Positions 1 through 6,333 of a stretch of DNA of 7,439 nt are shown here, piece after piece. This DNA is from JAEXNA01 sp050486105. GTDB lineage: Bacteria; Vulcanimicrobiota; Xenobia; Xenobiales; JADMJV01. The notes under the pieces are model-generated. The model saw nothing but the letters and a program-made list of their open reading frames with translations. It did no database searches and was not told the DNA's origin. The DNA lies in contig JBJHCR010000310.1 of the NCBI GenBank assembly GCA_050486105.1, forward strand, positions 1 through 7,439, in the 5' to 3' direction. Each line of letters starts with the position of its first letter. Within the stretch, counting starts at the first letter, position 1. The position numbers and the translations under genes were made by a program.

Positions 1-8
1 CGACTGAA

Positions 9-23
9 CCGAGATCTTCTCGG
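9..23. repeat. Short perfect inverted repeat upstream of the first gene
   Basis: CCGAGA and TCTCGG pair perfectly around a 3-base loop, 36 bases before the first start codon. No T-run follows on the plus strand. It may be a 5' UTR hairpin, an operator half or chance. The window begins too close to show a promoter. Confidence 0.3.
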
Positions 24-58
24 CCCGTCGAGCAAAAACGAATAAGGAGAAGACCCGG

Positions 59-613
59 ATGAGATTTAGGTCAGTACTTTCTCTAGCGGCTGCCGCGCTC
101 GTCAACGGTCTGTGGGGTTCTAAACCCGCGGCGGCCGAAGCAGATCGTGGAACCGTATCCACCGTCAGTGGAGAGGGCACCTATAAGTATCGACAGTTTC
201 AGTACCCCTCCCGCACGGCTGGATTTTTCCTTTACCCCCACAGTTACGTCACTTTTGACGCCAGCAACGGTAAGTTCTTCGAAATCGAGTCGACCCGCGT
301 TGAGTATTGGAATCATCACCCCCGGACCGGAGTGTCCGACGTGTTCCCGCATATCATGGACAATCGAAAAGCTCTGCGCCCAGAGCAGCTCACTGTGTCG
401 TTCTATACTCCTGACATGAGGCTCCTAGGTCATGTCAAGAATGCTAAGATGAACCGCCGTTACAGCATTCCCAGAGATGGGAACGACTACGAGAGAATAG
501 TCGTTAAGTTGACTTGTGAAGCTCGGGAAAATGTAGATGTCAAAATGAAAATTTGGGATCCCATTGATGCCGTGATCGCCGAACCTTTTCCCCATCGCGT
601 TTATCATCGATAA
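59..613 (+). CDS. Small secreted protein of unknown function
   Basis: This 184-residue protein is not one I recognise. The ATG start is supported by an AAGGAG ribosome binding site at 44-49, 9 bases upstream. The N-terminus is a classical Sec signal peptide: MRFR as basic n-region, a hydrophobic stretch over about residues 5-19, then an Ala-rich cleavage zone with likely cutting after residue 26 or 28. The mature part, about 156 residues, is rich in aromatic residues (for example YKYRQFQYP near 42-50) and has alternating polar/hydrophobic stretches that suggest a beta-rich fold. There is a single cysteine (153), so no intramolecular disulfide, and no lipobox. It is therefore probably periplasmic or exported. 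It is the only supported gene on the plus strand, faces the M50 protease gene tail to tail, and ends 18 bases before a strong terminator. Function is unknown. Confidence 0.78.
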   Translation: MRFRSVLSLAAAALVNGLWGSKPAAAEADRGTVSTVSGEGTYKYRQFQYPSRTAGFFLYPHSYVTFDASNGKFFEIESTRVEYWNHHPRTGVSDVFPHIMDNRKALRPEQLTVSFYTPDMRLLGHVKNAKMNRRYSIPRDGNDYERIVVKLTCEARENVDVKMKIWDPIDAVIAEPFPHRVYHR

Positions 614-631
614 GGGTTTAGGGTTATGAGG

Positions 632-664
632 AAAAGCGGGCCGCTGAAGCGACCCGCTTTTTTT
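632..664 (+). terminator. Rho-independent terminator of the first gene, possibly bidirectional
   Basis: A 9-base arm AAAAGCGGG (632-640) pairs with CCCGCTTTT (653-661). Inside it, CGC and GCG close a TGAA tetraloop with only a C/A mismatch between the two stems. The 3' arm runs into seven consecutive T (658-664). It lies 18 bases after the stop of the secreted-protein gene. Read on the minus strand it also ends in four T, so it could stop leftward transcripts running past the M50 gene. Confidence 0.88.
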
Positions 665-805
665 GTGTGCCCTGATGCGGATAACTTGAAGAATTCGGGC
701 AAGTCCCCAGGTGAGCAATGCTCAGGAGTGAAAAGTGGTGAGTTTCCGGCCTAGGCAGAATACGGAGTTAGGACTGTTGAATGTCTGGTGTCCCGGACCA
801 TCCCA
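665..805. other. Convergent intergenic region with a short palindrome
   Basis: This is the space between the terminator and the 3' end of the converging protease gene. It holds no supported gene. At 712-724 there is a perfect inverted repeat, TGAGCA-A-TGCTCA. It has no T-run, so it is not a terminator, and it lies far from any supported start codon. I see no second terminator immediately after the protease stop. Confidence 0.4.
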
Positions 806-1618
806 TTAATCTACCCAGCGCGCTCCTTTTACGCTGCTCGAGGTCACCGGATTGCCGTCTTGATCCACTACAAGGCCGGGCCTCGCAGCAAACGGAGTGC
901 CTGGGGCAAAGCTGTCCGACCCGAGAGGTCTTCGAGCATCTCTGAGCTTTGCTTGAAACAGTTCGAGGCTTGAGGTGATCACCACGAAGGCCGAAATCAA
1001 GAGCAATAGGAACATCCCATTCCAAACAGCGTAGATGGCCATCGCCAAAGCCAGCCATCGAGCGACCTTGGCCGCGATCTGAGTCGCACGCAGAGGCCCA
1101 AATCTCGGAGTGAGTGCGGCCCTTAGAACTCTTCCTCCGTCCATGGGCAGGGCCGGGACAAGATTGAAGGCCAGCAAAACCAGGTTGAGAGTCACGAACC
1201 ACTGAGTTAGGGCTGAAAGGAGCGAAAGTCCCGCTGAATCTTGAGCGGCGGGCAGAACCAAAAGAATTCCGTACCCCAGAGCAGCCAAGACCAAGTTGAC
1301 GGCAGGCCCGGCTAGAGCGATCGCGATCTCCTGAGAGGGCTTCTCGGGCATTCCCTTCAGCCGAGCCAGGCCACCAATGGGAGAAAGTATGATGTCTCTG
1401 GTGCCAATACCAAAAAATCGGGCTGCCACGATATGTCCAAGCTCGTGCAACACCACGATGGAGAAAACGATGACCGCCAGTCCCACTCCTACCGCGCTTT
1501 CAAGTGCGCCCCCACGCACCAGCCCAGACAGCGCGATAAAGGCTAATAGGAGAAGAAAAGTGCCGTGTAGGCGGACTTCTACTCCGAGAATTTTTCCAAG
1601 GGAACGCGTTTTGAACAT
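806..1618 (-). CDS. M50-family site-2-type membrane zinc metalloprotease
   Basis: This 270-residue polytopic membrane protein matches the peptidase M50 (site-2 protease, SpoIVFB-like) family, which cleaves transmembrane or membrane-proximal substrates inside the bilayer. The zinc-binding HELGH motif is at residues 58-62 (His58 and His62 as ligands, Glu59 as catalytic base) within a hydrophobic helix. The second family motif is at about 152-162, NLVPALPMDGG, where Asp160 is the expected third zinc ligand. Hydrophobic segments lie at about 17-35, 44-60, 98-125, 137-156 and 186-217. The short form has neither a PDZ nor CBS domains. Residues about 223-270 form a polar C-terminal tail that I cannot assign. 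The ATG start has only a weak upstream GGAA. The substrate is unknown. An assembly gap 53 bases upstream hides the regulatory region. Confidence 0.93.
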   Translation of the reverse strand: MFKTRSLGKILGVEVRLHGTFLLLLAFIALSGLVRGGALESAVGVGLAVIVFSIVVLHELGHIVAARFFGIGTRDIILSPIGGLARLKGMPEKPSQEIAIALAGPAVNLVLAALGYGILLVLPAAQDSAGLSLLSALTQWFVTLNLVLLAFNLVPALPMDGGRVLRAALTPRFGPLRATQIAAKVARWLALAMAIYAVWNGMFLLLLISAFVVITSSLELFQAKLRDARRPLGSDSFAPGTPFAARPGLVVDQDGNPVTSSSVKGARWVD

Positions 1619-1671
1619 TATTGACTCATTCCGTAGAACAGCGTCTTGGAAACCTGGTTGCGCTCTAGGAG

Positions 1672-1681
1672 NNNNNNNNNN
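1672..1681. other. Assembly gap (10 N)
   Basis: Ten N lie between the protease gene and the 3' end of the hydrolase gene. CTAGGAG occurs immediately on both sides (1665-1671 and 1682-1688), so the two contig ends may simply overlap. The 102 bases from 1619 to 1720 show no gene and no clear terminator. Confidence 0.95.
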
Positions 1682-1720
1682 CTAGGAGGCTGGCCGGGGA
1701 GAAGTTTTCCGGTCGGACGC

Positions 1721-2290
1721 CTAAGACCCATAAGCAGTCAGAGCGGATTGGGAAAGTAGCCTGAGCATAGCGTTCCAGCATTCCCGTCGGGCCTGGCCTT
1801 GGCGACTGATTTTTCCTCCAAGGTGCAGTCGAACTTGCGTCTCTGGGTGGCGCACCGTTCGTTCGGAGGTTGGCAGAGTAGGAATACCAAACTCCGGCCC
1901 AAGGTCGTGACCCACATTTACGTATGTGTGGTGCTCGGTTTGCAGTTGGGGAAAGGCCTTTCTTCTCTGGTAGATCAACTCGGAAAAAGCCGAACTCGGC
2001 CAAATCTGATCGTCGAGTCCACTGAACAAAGTGACTGGACAGTGAATCTTCTCTACTTCAATCCGCCCTAGATCTCGGAGTTTTCTGTCCGCTACCGCCT
2101 CGGCATATACCGATCTGGTGACGAGGATTTCCCCATCTTGGGGTGCGAGACTGGCGTGATCGCAAGGGATGTAGGTCAACTCTTCGGACCCGAAACGCCA
2201 GGGATTGAACCTCAGCCCGCTGCCGGAAAACAGGACTATCTGTCTCGGTTGAGACGACCGAATAGCCACCTCTAAAGCAGCTTCCGAAGC
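1721..2290 (-). CDS. BAAT/acyl-CoA thioesterase-family hydrolase, C-terminal part
   Basis: This is the catalytic C-terminal part of an alpha/beta hydrolase of the BAAT C-terminal family (acyl-CoA thioesterase / bile acid-CoA:amino acid N-acyltransferase type). The N-terminal part is at 2436-3012. From about 2287 the translation reads SEAALEVA, then VLFSGSGLRFNPW, which matches the segment right after the nucleophile elbow. CPVTLFSGLDDQIWPSS supplies the catalytic Asp region and VNVGHDLGP the catalytic His. The end, LGGK...QARRECWNAMLRLL, matches the family's closing helix. The same frame continues right to a GTG at 2335, but a TAG sits directly before that GTG and residues before SEAALE do not fit the family. 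I therefore treat the GTG as artificial and end the supported coding region near 2290. The nucleophile (Ser or Cys in G-x-S/C-x-G) is not present in the available sequence. No substrate can be inferred. Confidence 0.8.
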   Translation of the reverse strand, partial: ASEAALEVAIRSSQPRQIVLFSGSGLRFNPWRFGSEELTYIPCDHASLAPQDGEILVTRSVYAEAVADRKLRDLGRIEVEKIHCPVTLFSGLDDQIWPSSAFSELIYQRRKAFPQLQTEHHTYVNVGHDLGPEFGIPTLPTSERTVRHPETQVRLHLGGKISRQGQARRECWNAMLRLLSQSALTAYGS

Positions 2291-2425
2291 CCGGCGTGAG
2301 GCCATCCGGGAGGCTGTGTTGCAGTGGCTGGCCACCTATCACAAGCTGCCGGTCGATGACTTGCGTGCCTGTGTCTATGTTTACTGGGATGATGCGGCAG
2401 TTGAGCATGTGATGAAGGTAGCCAG
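2281..2425 (+). other. Plus-strand coding-like block abutting the gap; probable chimeric contig end
   Basis: Minus-strand hydrolase homology stops at about 2287, and no minus frame here resembles the family. On the plus strand, a frame open from 2253 to the gap reads like a real protein from 2283: SEARREAIREAVLQWLATYH, then KLPVDDLRACVYVYWDDAAV, then EHVMKVA. It has amphipathic helices, balanced composition and GC-leaning third positions. It has no credible start and is cut by the gap. The switch falls at the near-palindrome GCTTCCGAAGC (2280-2290), the sort of site where amplification or assembly chimeras form. I do not recognise the protein. A real insertion remains possible. Confidence 0.45.
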
Positions 2426-2435
2426 NNNNNNNNNN
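2426..2435. other. Assembly gap (10 N) inside the hydrolase gene
   Basis: Ten N split the BAAT-family gene. The reading frame across the gap cannot be trusted, because the gap length is arbitrary and the left flank appears foreign. Confidence 0.95.
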
Positions 2436-3012
2436 CCTTAAGTTGGGTTTCAAAGGTCTGCAAGACTGAAGCGAGATCGAGGCATTCCGCACCAATATGA
2501 TACTCCTTGGTGAAAAAGCCTAGAGAATTCAGGAGATTTGAGCCGTGCTGGGCAGCAGGAGAACCGTTGTGAAAAAAGGCGACACTCATGCCCTCTTCCA
2601 GGGTCTCGGAGTACGCCTGTGCCGAAGTTTCACTTTTTCTGAGAAAAGTGCCCTGCCAACGGGGACAATCTCCGTCGTCGACACTGAGTTCATAGGTCAG
2701 GATTCCACTGTCTGGCAGCACAAAATCGTGGCCCGGTCCCGCTTCACGAGTCAGACTAAAGAGGGGGCCTTCCGGACAGATACCGAAATAAGAGTCGCCC
2801 ATGGCAGGCTGCTTGCTGGTATCGAAATCTCCTCGGGCATCTACCAGAAATCGATTCAAGCTGCTCCAAGTCGCCCCTGCCCCATCAACACAAGAGACTC
2901 TGAGGACAACCTCTCGAAGCGGCAAAAATCCGGTCCCAACCACCGAGGGGACCACTCCACTCCAAAGCTCCCCTTGGCGATCCCGAAAATTGAGATGAAC
3001 CGAACCGAGCAT
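2436..3012 (-). CDS. BAAT/acyl-CoA thioesterase-family hydrolase, N-terminal part
   Basis: These are the first 192 residues of the hydrolase whose end lies at 1721-2290. Residues about 15-110 fit the beta-sandwich thioester hydrolase/BAAT N-terminal domain: PLREVVLRVSCVDGAGATW (31-49), then NRFLVDARGDFDTSKQPAMG (53-72) and SYFGICPEGPLFSL (74-87), where the family typically has YxGVxPMGLxWS. Residues about 143-192 begin the alpha/beta hydrolase domain: VAFFHNGSPAAQHGSNLLNSLGF corresponds to the oxyanion-region strand and helix, and YHIGAECLDLASVLQTFETQLK to the segment just before the nucleophile elbow. The ATG overlaps the malQ stop by one base (TAATG), which indicates translational coupling to malQ. 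No signal peptide is visible, so it is probably cytoplasmic. Family members act on acyl-CoA or related esters. The substrate here is unknown. Confidence 0.82.
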
Positions 3013-4505
3013 TAGGCTCGCCCCGCCATCCAGGTGGCTTCTTTGAACCAGCCATACTCCTGCTCAAGCTGCTCCGCCGTTGCTCTCCACTGCCAGTTGT
3101 TCTCTCCGCTAGAAGGCGTATTCATTCGGGCCGAAGAGTCCAGCGAATACACATCCTGCAAGGCGATCACCGCCAAATTTGCCACCGATCGCATGGCTAG
3201 ACGGACCATCTGCTGAACCGCCCGATCGACTGGAGTATCTTCTGGAAGTCCCAAATAATGTCGAAAAAATTTCTGGTCGGCTCGACGTTCGGAATCCAAA
3301 TACCAACCCTTTACAGTATCATTGTCATGAGTTCCAGGGTAGACGATGAAGTTCCGGTCATGATTGTGAGGCAGAAAGGCGTTTCCGGGGTCAGAGAATG
3401 CAAACTGCAAAACCTTCATCCCTGGGAGTTCGAATCTATCCCTGAGTGCGTTGACATCCGGAGTGATATCTCCGAGATCTTCAGCCACAATAGGAAGGTT
3501 TGGGAACTCTTGCTGCAAGGACTTCAGGAGCTTTTCTCCTGGTGCCGTCACCCACTCTCCATTCCGAGCAGTCTTTTCGGCGGCTGGAATACGCCAGTAG
3601 GCGGCAAAGCCTCTGAAGTGGTCGATCCGAACCGAATCGAACAACCTCAAAGCCGAACGAACTCGCTCCTTCCACCAGGCAAATCGGCTGCTCTGGTGCT
3701 TTTCCCAACGATATAGGGGATTGCCCCAGAGTTGTCCGTCAGCGGAGAAATAATCCGGAGGGACCCCCGCTACGGCCTCTGGCCGCCGCTGAGCATCGAA
3801 CTGGAAGAGTTGGGGATGGGCCCAGGAGTCAGCCGAATCGAGAGCCACAAAAATCGGCAGGTCGCCGAGAATCTCGACCCCCGCCTTCCGAGCTTTCGTT
3901 CGAACCGCTTCCCACTGCTTGGCGAAGAACCACTGGACCACTTTTTGGACTTCGATCTCCGCCTGATGCTCAGAGCAAAAGGCTTGCATGGCCTTTTTTT
4001 GCCTCAGACGCAGAGGCTTGGGCCAGTCCATCCAGGATTTTCCTTGGATCTCCTTGATGGTCATGTATTGGGCGTAGTCTTCTAGCCAATGGTTCTGGTC
4101 CCGGCAAAATTCCCCATATCGTTCGCGCTCGTCTTGGCCGGCCCGGTTGGGAAATTCTCTGGCGATTCGGTAGAGTAGCGGCCTGCGGTCCTCGTACAAG
4201 GAACAATAGTCCACCCGACAAGGAGAAGCGGAAGTACGTGCCTGAGCCTCTTCTTCGGGGGTAGCGAGACCTTCCTTGCGCAACTCGTCAATGTCTATCA
4301 GATATGGGTTTCCTGCGTGCGTCGAAAAGCTCTGATATGGGCTATCCCCATAACCCGTAGGTCCCAGCGGTAAAACCTGCCAAACCGATTGATGATGTTG
4401 GCGACAGAAATCGAGAAAAACATCGATTGAGGCTCCGAGAGTTCCACTCTGATAGGGCCCAGGGAGAGATAGGGGATGGAGCAACACTCCGGATCTTCTT
4501 TTCAT
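3012..4505 (-). CDS. malQ: 4-alpha-glucanotransferase (GH77 amylomaltase)
   Basis: This complete 497-residue GH77 enzyme transfers 1,4-alpha-glucan segments between maltodextrins, in cytoplasmic maltodextrin or glycogen metabolism. The N-terminus carries the family opening SGVLLHPLSLPGPYQSGTLG (5-24) and LPLGPTGYGDSPYQSFS (45-61). GDLPIFVALDSADSW is at 214-228 and PPDYFSADGQLWGNPLY at 249-265. The nucleophile is Asp295 in VRIDHFRGF, the acid/base is Glu342 in IVAEDLG, and the transition-state Asp394 is in GTHDND. The closing RMNTPSS..NNWQWR is at 460-473. Length is normal for the short bacterial form. The ATG lies exactly where family members begin, although no clear ribosome binding site precedes it. 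The stop overlaps the start of the BAAT-family hydrolase gene (TAATG). No glycogen or maltose genes flank it, so its in-vivo substrate source is not shown by context. Confidence 0.97.
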   Translation of the reverse strand: MKRRSGVLLHPLSLPGPYQSGTLGASIDVFLDFCRQHHQSVWQVLPLGPTGYGDSPYQSFSTHAGNPYLIDIDELRKEGLATPEEEAQARTSASPCRVDYCSLYEDRRPLLYRIAREFPNRAGQDERERYGEFCRDQNHWLEDYAQYMTIKEIQGKSWMDWPKPLRLRQKKAMQAFCSEHQAEIEVQKVVQWFFAKQWEAVRTKARKAGVEILGDLPIFVALDSADSWAHPQLFQFDAQRRPEAVAGVPPDYFSADGQLWGNPLYRWEKHQSSRFAWWKERVRSALRLFDSVRIDHFRGFAAYWRIPAAEKTARNGEWVTAPGEKLLKSLQQEFPNLPIVAEDLGDITPDVNALRDRFELPGMKVLQFAFSDPGNAFLPHNHDRNFIVYPGTHDNDTVKGWYLDSERRADQKFFRHYLGLPEDTPVDRAVQQMVRLAMRSVANLAVIALQDVYSLDSSARMNTPSSGENNWQWRATAEQLEQEYGWFKEATWMAGRA

Positions 4506-4542
4506 GAGGTGTCGAGTTGAACGTCGGAGCCTCGGTTCCTTG

Positions 4543-4578
4543 CGAGATCTGTACCGAGATCTGTACCGAAATCTGCTA
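4543..4578. repeat. 12-base tandem repeat, nearly three copies
   Basis: CGAGATCTGTAC occurs twice in direct succession (4543-4554 and 4555-4566) and is followed by a diverged third copy, CGAAATCTGCTAC. The array fills much of the 70-base gap upstream of malQ and runs into the stop codon of the preceding minus-strand gene. Each full unit contains the palindrome AGATCT. It could be slippage-generated or a small protein-binding array. Confidence 0.7.
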
Positions 4579-5715
4579 CTCCAAAGGCAGCAGCCAAGGA
4601 TAGTCTTGATTGTCTTTGGACTCCCAAACCAGTTCCAGCCAGCTTTTTAGACGTCGAATGTAGAGATCTCCGGATCTCAACAAAGTGTCTTCGATGAGCC
4701 CGAGTTCTCCTCGATAGAGAAGCTTGGGGTCGCTCGGTCGCTCCTCATCGTCGGCGCGATCCGAACGAAACCAACCCACCCAGGTCCCGGTGAGAATCCG
4801 ATTTCCTGGCGAAAGCTGCCCCTGCCAGCGACCTTCATAATCCCTGGCCTCCCCCCCAACGGTGATGGTTCCGGCGATATTCCCTTTGAGTTTTCCAGTT
4901 GACCGATCCAAGAATCCGTGTAGAGCGAAGTCTTCTTGATGAGCGACCCCTCGATAGGTGTGATGACCTTCAGCTTGAACTCCCTTTAAGACAAATCGAA
5001 GCCTTCCAATGCAGCGGTCGAGATGCTCGTTCAAGGTGCCCAAATATCGAATTTCCTGGTCTCCGGACTCGGGCAGAGTCATGGGCGGAGTGAAGCGATG
5101 AAGCGGAGCAAAGGTCCGCGGAAGGTCCAAGACCATAAAGGACAGGTCTCTATCTCTTTCCATGTCAGTCTTCTCTTCAGCCTTGAGCACCGTGACGAAC
5201 AGGATATCATCGAGGGGCACCATTTCAAACCGAAATTCAGATTCGCCGAGCAGCTGATTGAGTTGCAAAAGAAGACGAAAATCGAATACCCCACCCCAAA
5301 CATTGACCACCAGGGAATGCTCGGAGTCTCCGAGGCGAAAATCAAGATTTATGGGGCCCTCTGGAGTTTCCCAAAACTCTTCGACATCTCTAGGCCGAAA
5401 GGCTCCCCGACTGATCTTGCCCAGGGAGTTCAGAGTCGCAACGTAGGCTCCGCTCCCTTCAACGAGGGCGTCGCCAAACTCGATGCCATCGTACAGCGCC
5501 CGATGAGGATCGCAAGACAGCAAAAAAAGATCGAACTCAGGACTACACAGGTCTTCCAAATCGAACTGTTCCGACTGGTTCTGAGCGGTGAGATAAGGCA
5601 AGAGCTTCTCGGCCACCTCTAGGTCGCTGCCCAGAATGGTCTGAAAGAACCCTCTTGGGCGATAGAACTTCACCGCCTCAAGTAGCCATCTTTTGAGAGC
5701 TCGCTCCGAGGTCAT
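4576..5715 (-). CDS. Conserved-looking soluble protein of unknown function
   Basis: I do not recognise this 379-residue protein. I chose the ATG at 5715 because it opens a normal-looking N-terminus (MTSERALKRWLLEAVKFY). The frame stays open to a TTG at 5784, but that start would sit just after a strong hairpin, and neither start has a clear ribosome binding site. There is no signal peptide or membrane segment, so it is probably cytoplasmic. The first half is mixed and acidic, with hydrophobic strands near 135-155 (HSLVVNVWGGVFDFRLLLQL) and 166-178. From about 250 to 316 it is rich in Gly and Thr and has recurring patterns such as HGFLD, GNIAGTITVGG, YEGRWQGQL and LTGTWVGWF, which suggest a beta-barrel or beta-sheet domain built from short strands. 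The C-terminus (350-379) is Trp/Leu-rich. It lies 70 bases upstream of malQ, but no functional link is demonstrated. Confidence 0.82.
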   Translation of the reverse strand: MTSERALKRWLLEAVKFYRPRGFFQTILGSDLEVAEKLLPYLTAQNQSEQFDLEDLCSPEFDLFLLSCDPHRALYDGIEFGDALVEGSGAYVATLNSLGKISRGAFRPRDVEEFWETPEGPINLDFRLGDSEHSLVVNVWGGVFDFRLLLQLNQLLGESEFRFEMVPLDDILFVTVLKAEEKTDMERDRDLSFMVLDLPRTFAPLHRFTPPMTLPESGDQEIRYLGTLNEHLDRCIGRLRFVLKGVQAEGHHTYRGVAHQEDFALHGFLDRSTGKLKGNIAGTITVGGEARDYEGRWQGQLSPGNRILTGTWVGWFRSDRADDEERPSDPKLLYRGELGLIEDTLLRSGDLYIRRLKSWLELVWESKDNQDYPWLLPLE

Positions 5716-5793
5716 GGCGAAGGGCTTTCGGAGCCGAAAGGTCAAGCCCCTGGCCAAATTTCGAGATCCCCGTTTCCAGCCCAATCAAGCAAG

Positions 5794-5822
5794 CCCAGCT
5801 CTCGCAAACAACGAGAGCCGGA
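5794..5822 (-). other. Strong RNA hairpin between the SpoVG-like gene and the next gene
   Basis: GCTCTCG (5798-5804) and CGAGAGC (5812-5818) are perfect inverted repeats around a 7-base loop. On the minus-strand transcript the stem extends by one G-U and two C-G pairs, to about 10 pairs. It begins 16 bases after the SpoVG-like stop. No U-tract follows, so it is not a standard intrinsic terminator. It may stabilise the upstream mRNA, act as a processing site, or form a pause. Confidence 0.6.
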
Positions 5823-5837
5823 CTCGGATCCGTGGTC

Positions 5838-6122
5838 CTAAACGGCGACGAGAGCCCCGCTCTTGAATTCCTCGTATCGTCTCACCACTTCGTCTTGAAC
5901 TCTGAGCTTCAAGGCTGGATCAGTGATGACAACTTGGTCGTACCATTTCTCCGTCGCTTCGTGTCGACGCGCCGGCATTGACAGGAAGTAGCCGCTGGCC
6001 GAGCGGTAGAGTTTAGAGCTGACCTTTATTGGCCCCAGCAACACCTCGACCGCCGCGAGAGCCCCCCCTTCAGTTTGAAAGGGGGTGATTCGTAGGATTT
6101 CGGGTTTGAGATCGTAAGTCAT
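5838..6122 (-). CDS. spoVG: SpoVG-family protein
   Basis: This 94-residue protein matches the SpoVG (septation protein/RNA-binding regulator) family in length and pattern. Near the N-terminus, LRITPFQTEGGALAAVEVLL (10-29) corresponds to the first strands. GYFLSMPARR (44-53) corresponds to the family's LFVAMPSKR signature. RVQDEVVRRYEEF (74-86) is the terminal helix, like IQDAVLAEYERL. The middle (WYDQVVITDPALK) is more diverged than in Firmicutes proteins. Well-studied relatives bind RNA or DNA and influence septation, sporulation or virulence gene expression. The role outside those lineages is not established, so only the family is claimed. The ATG is well supported by GGAGG at 6130-6134 with a 7-base spacer. 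It is separated from gspC by 211 bases and is probably transcribed from its own promoter. Confidence 0.82.
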   Translation of the reverse strand: MTYDLKPEILRITPFQTEGGALAAVEVLLGPIKVSSKLYRSASGYFLSMPARRHEATEKWYDQVVITDPALKLRVQDEVVRRYEEFKSGALVAV

Positions 6123-6333
6123 GGAGTGTCCTCCGTGGAAAAAGTTCTCCCTGAACAGCAGTCTAACGTTGAGTTCAAGAAGACAGAAGCGCCTCTGGCT
6201 TCGCTATCCTTAGGGTACTAAAGGGCTATGGCCAAATTGTGTCCGGCAAATGAACCAGGGATTGCCAAAAGGTTTCCACGGGATTTCCGAATTCTGAAAG
6301 TTCGCTAAAAGCTTAGGATCTTTTGATGACGGT
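6123..6333. other. Intergenic region upstream of the SpoVG-like gene
   Basis: This region probably holds the SpoVG-like promoter, but I see no hexamer pair close enough to consensus to call. It contains a direct repeat, GGGATTGCC (6258-6266) and GGGATTTCC (6280-6288), 22 bases apart. It also has a 5-pair inverted repeat, GAAGC/GCTTC (6186-6202). Nothing resembles a strong terminator after gspC: AAAAG/CTTTT at about 6307-6324 is AT-only apart from one pair and has no T-run. Confidence 0.4.

Noticed and set aside
768..1202. Alternative minus-strand frame within the protease gene
   Set aside because: It overlaps the M50 gene in another frame and has a low-complexity, shadow-like translation.
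2058..2495. Minus-strand frame open through the second gap
   Set aside because: It matches neither half of the hydrolase and becomes a shadow of the C-part. Being open across Ns is not evidence.
2545..3015. Plus-strand open frame of 156 codons
   Set aside because: It is antisense to the hydrolase N-part, where the minus strand shows clear BAAT N-terminal family motifs.
3258..3716. Plus-strand open frame of 152 codons
   Set aside because: It is antisense to malQ, which is intact with all catalytic motifs.
4543..4578. Possible CRISPR-like array
   Set aside because: The repeats are directly tandem, 12 bases long and have no spacers.
5023..5622. Long plus-strand open frame (199 codons)
   Set aside because: It is fully antisense to the unknown minus-strand protein gene, whose frame is longer and has better composition. 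It has no ribosome binding site and its translation looks like a shadow.
6144..6156. GTTC/GAAC mini-hairpin followed by five T on the minus strand, just before the SpoVG-like ribosome binding site
   Set aside because: A 4-pair stem is too weak for a terminator or attenuator call.
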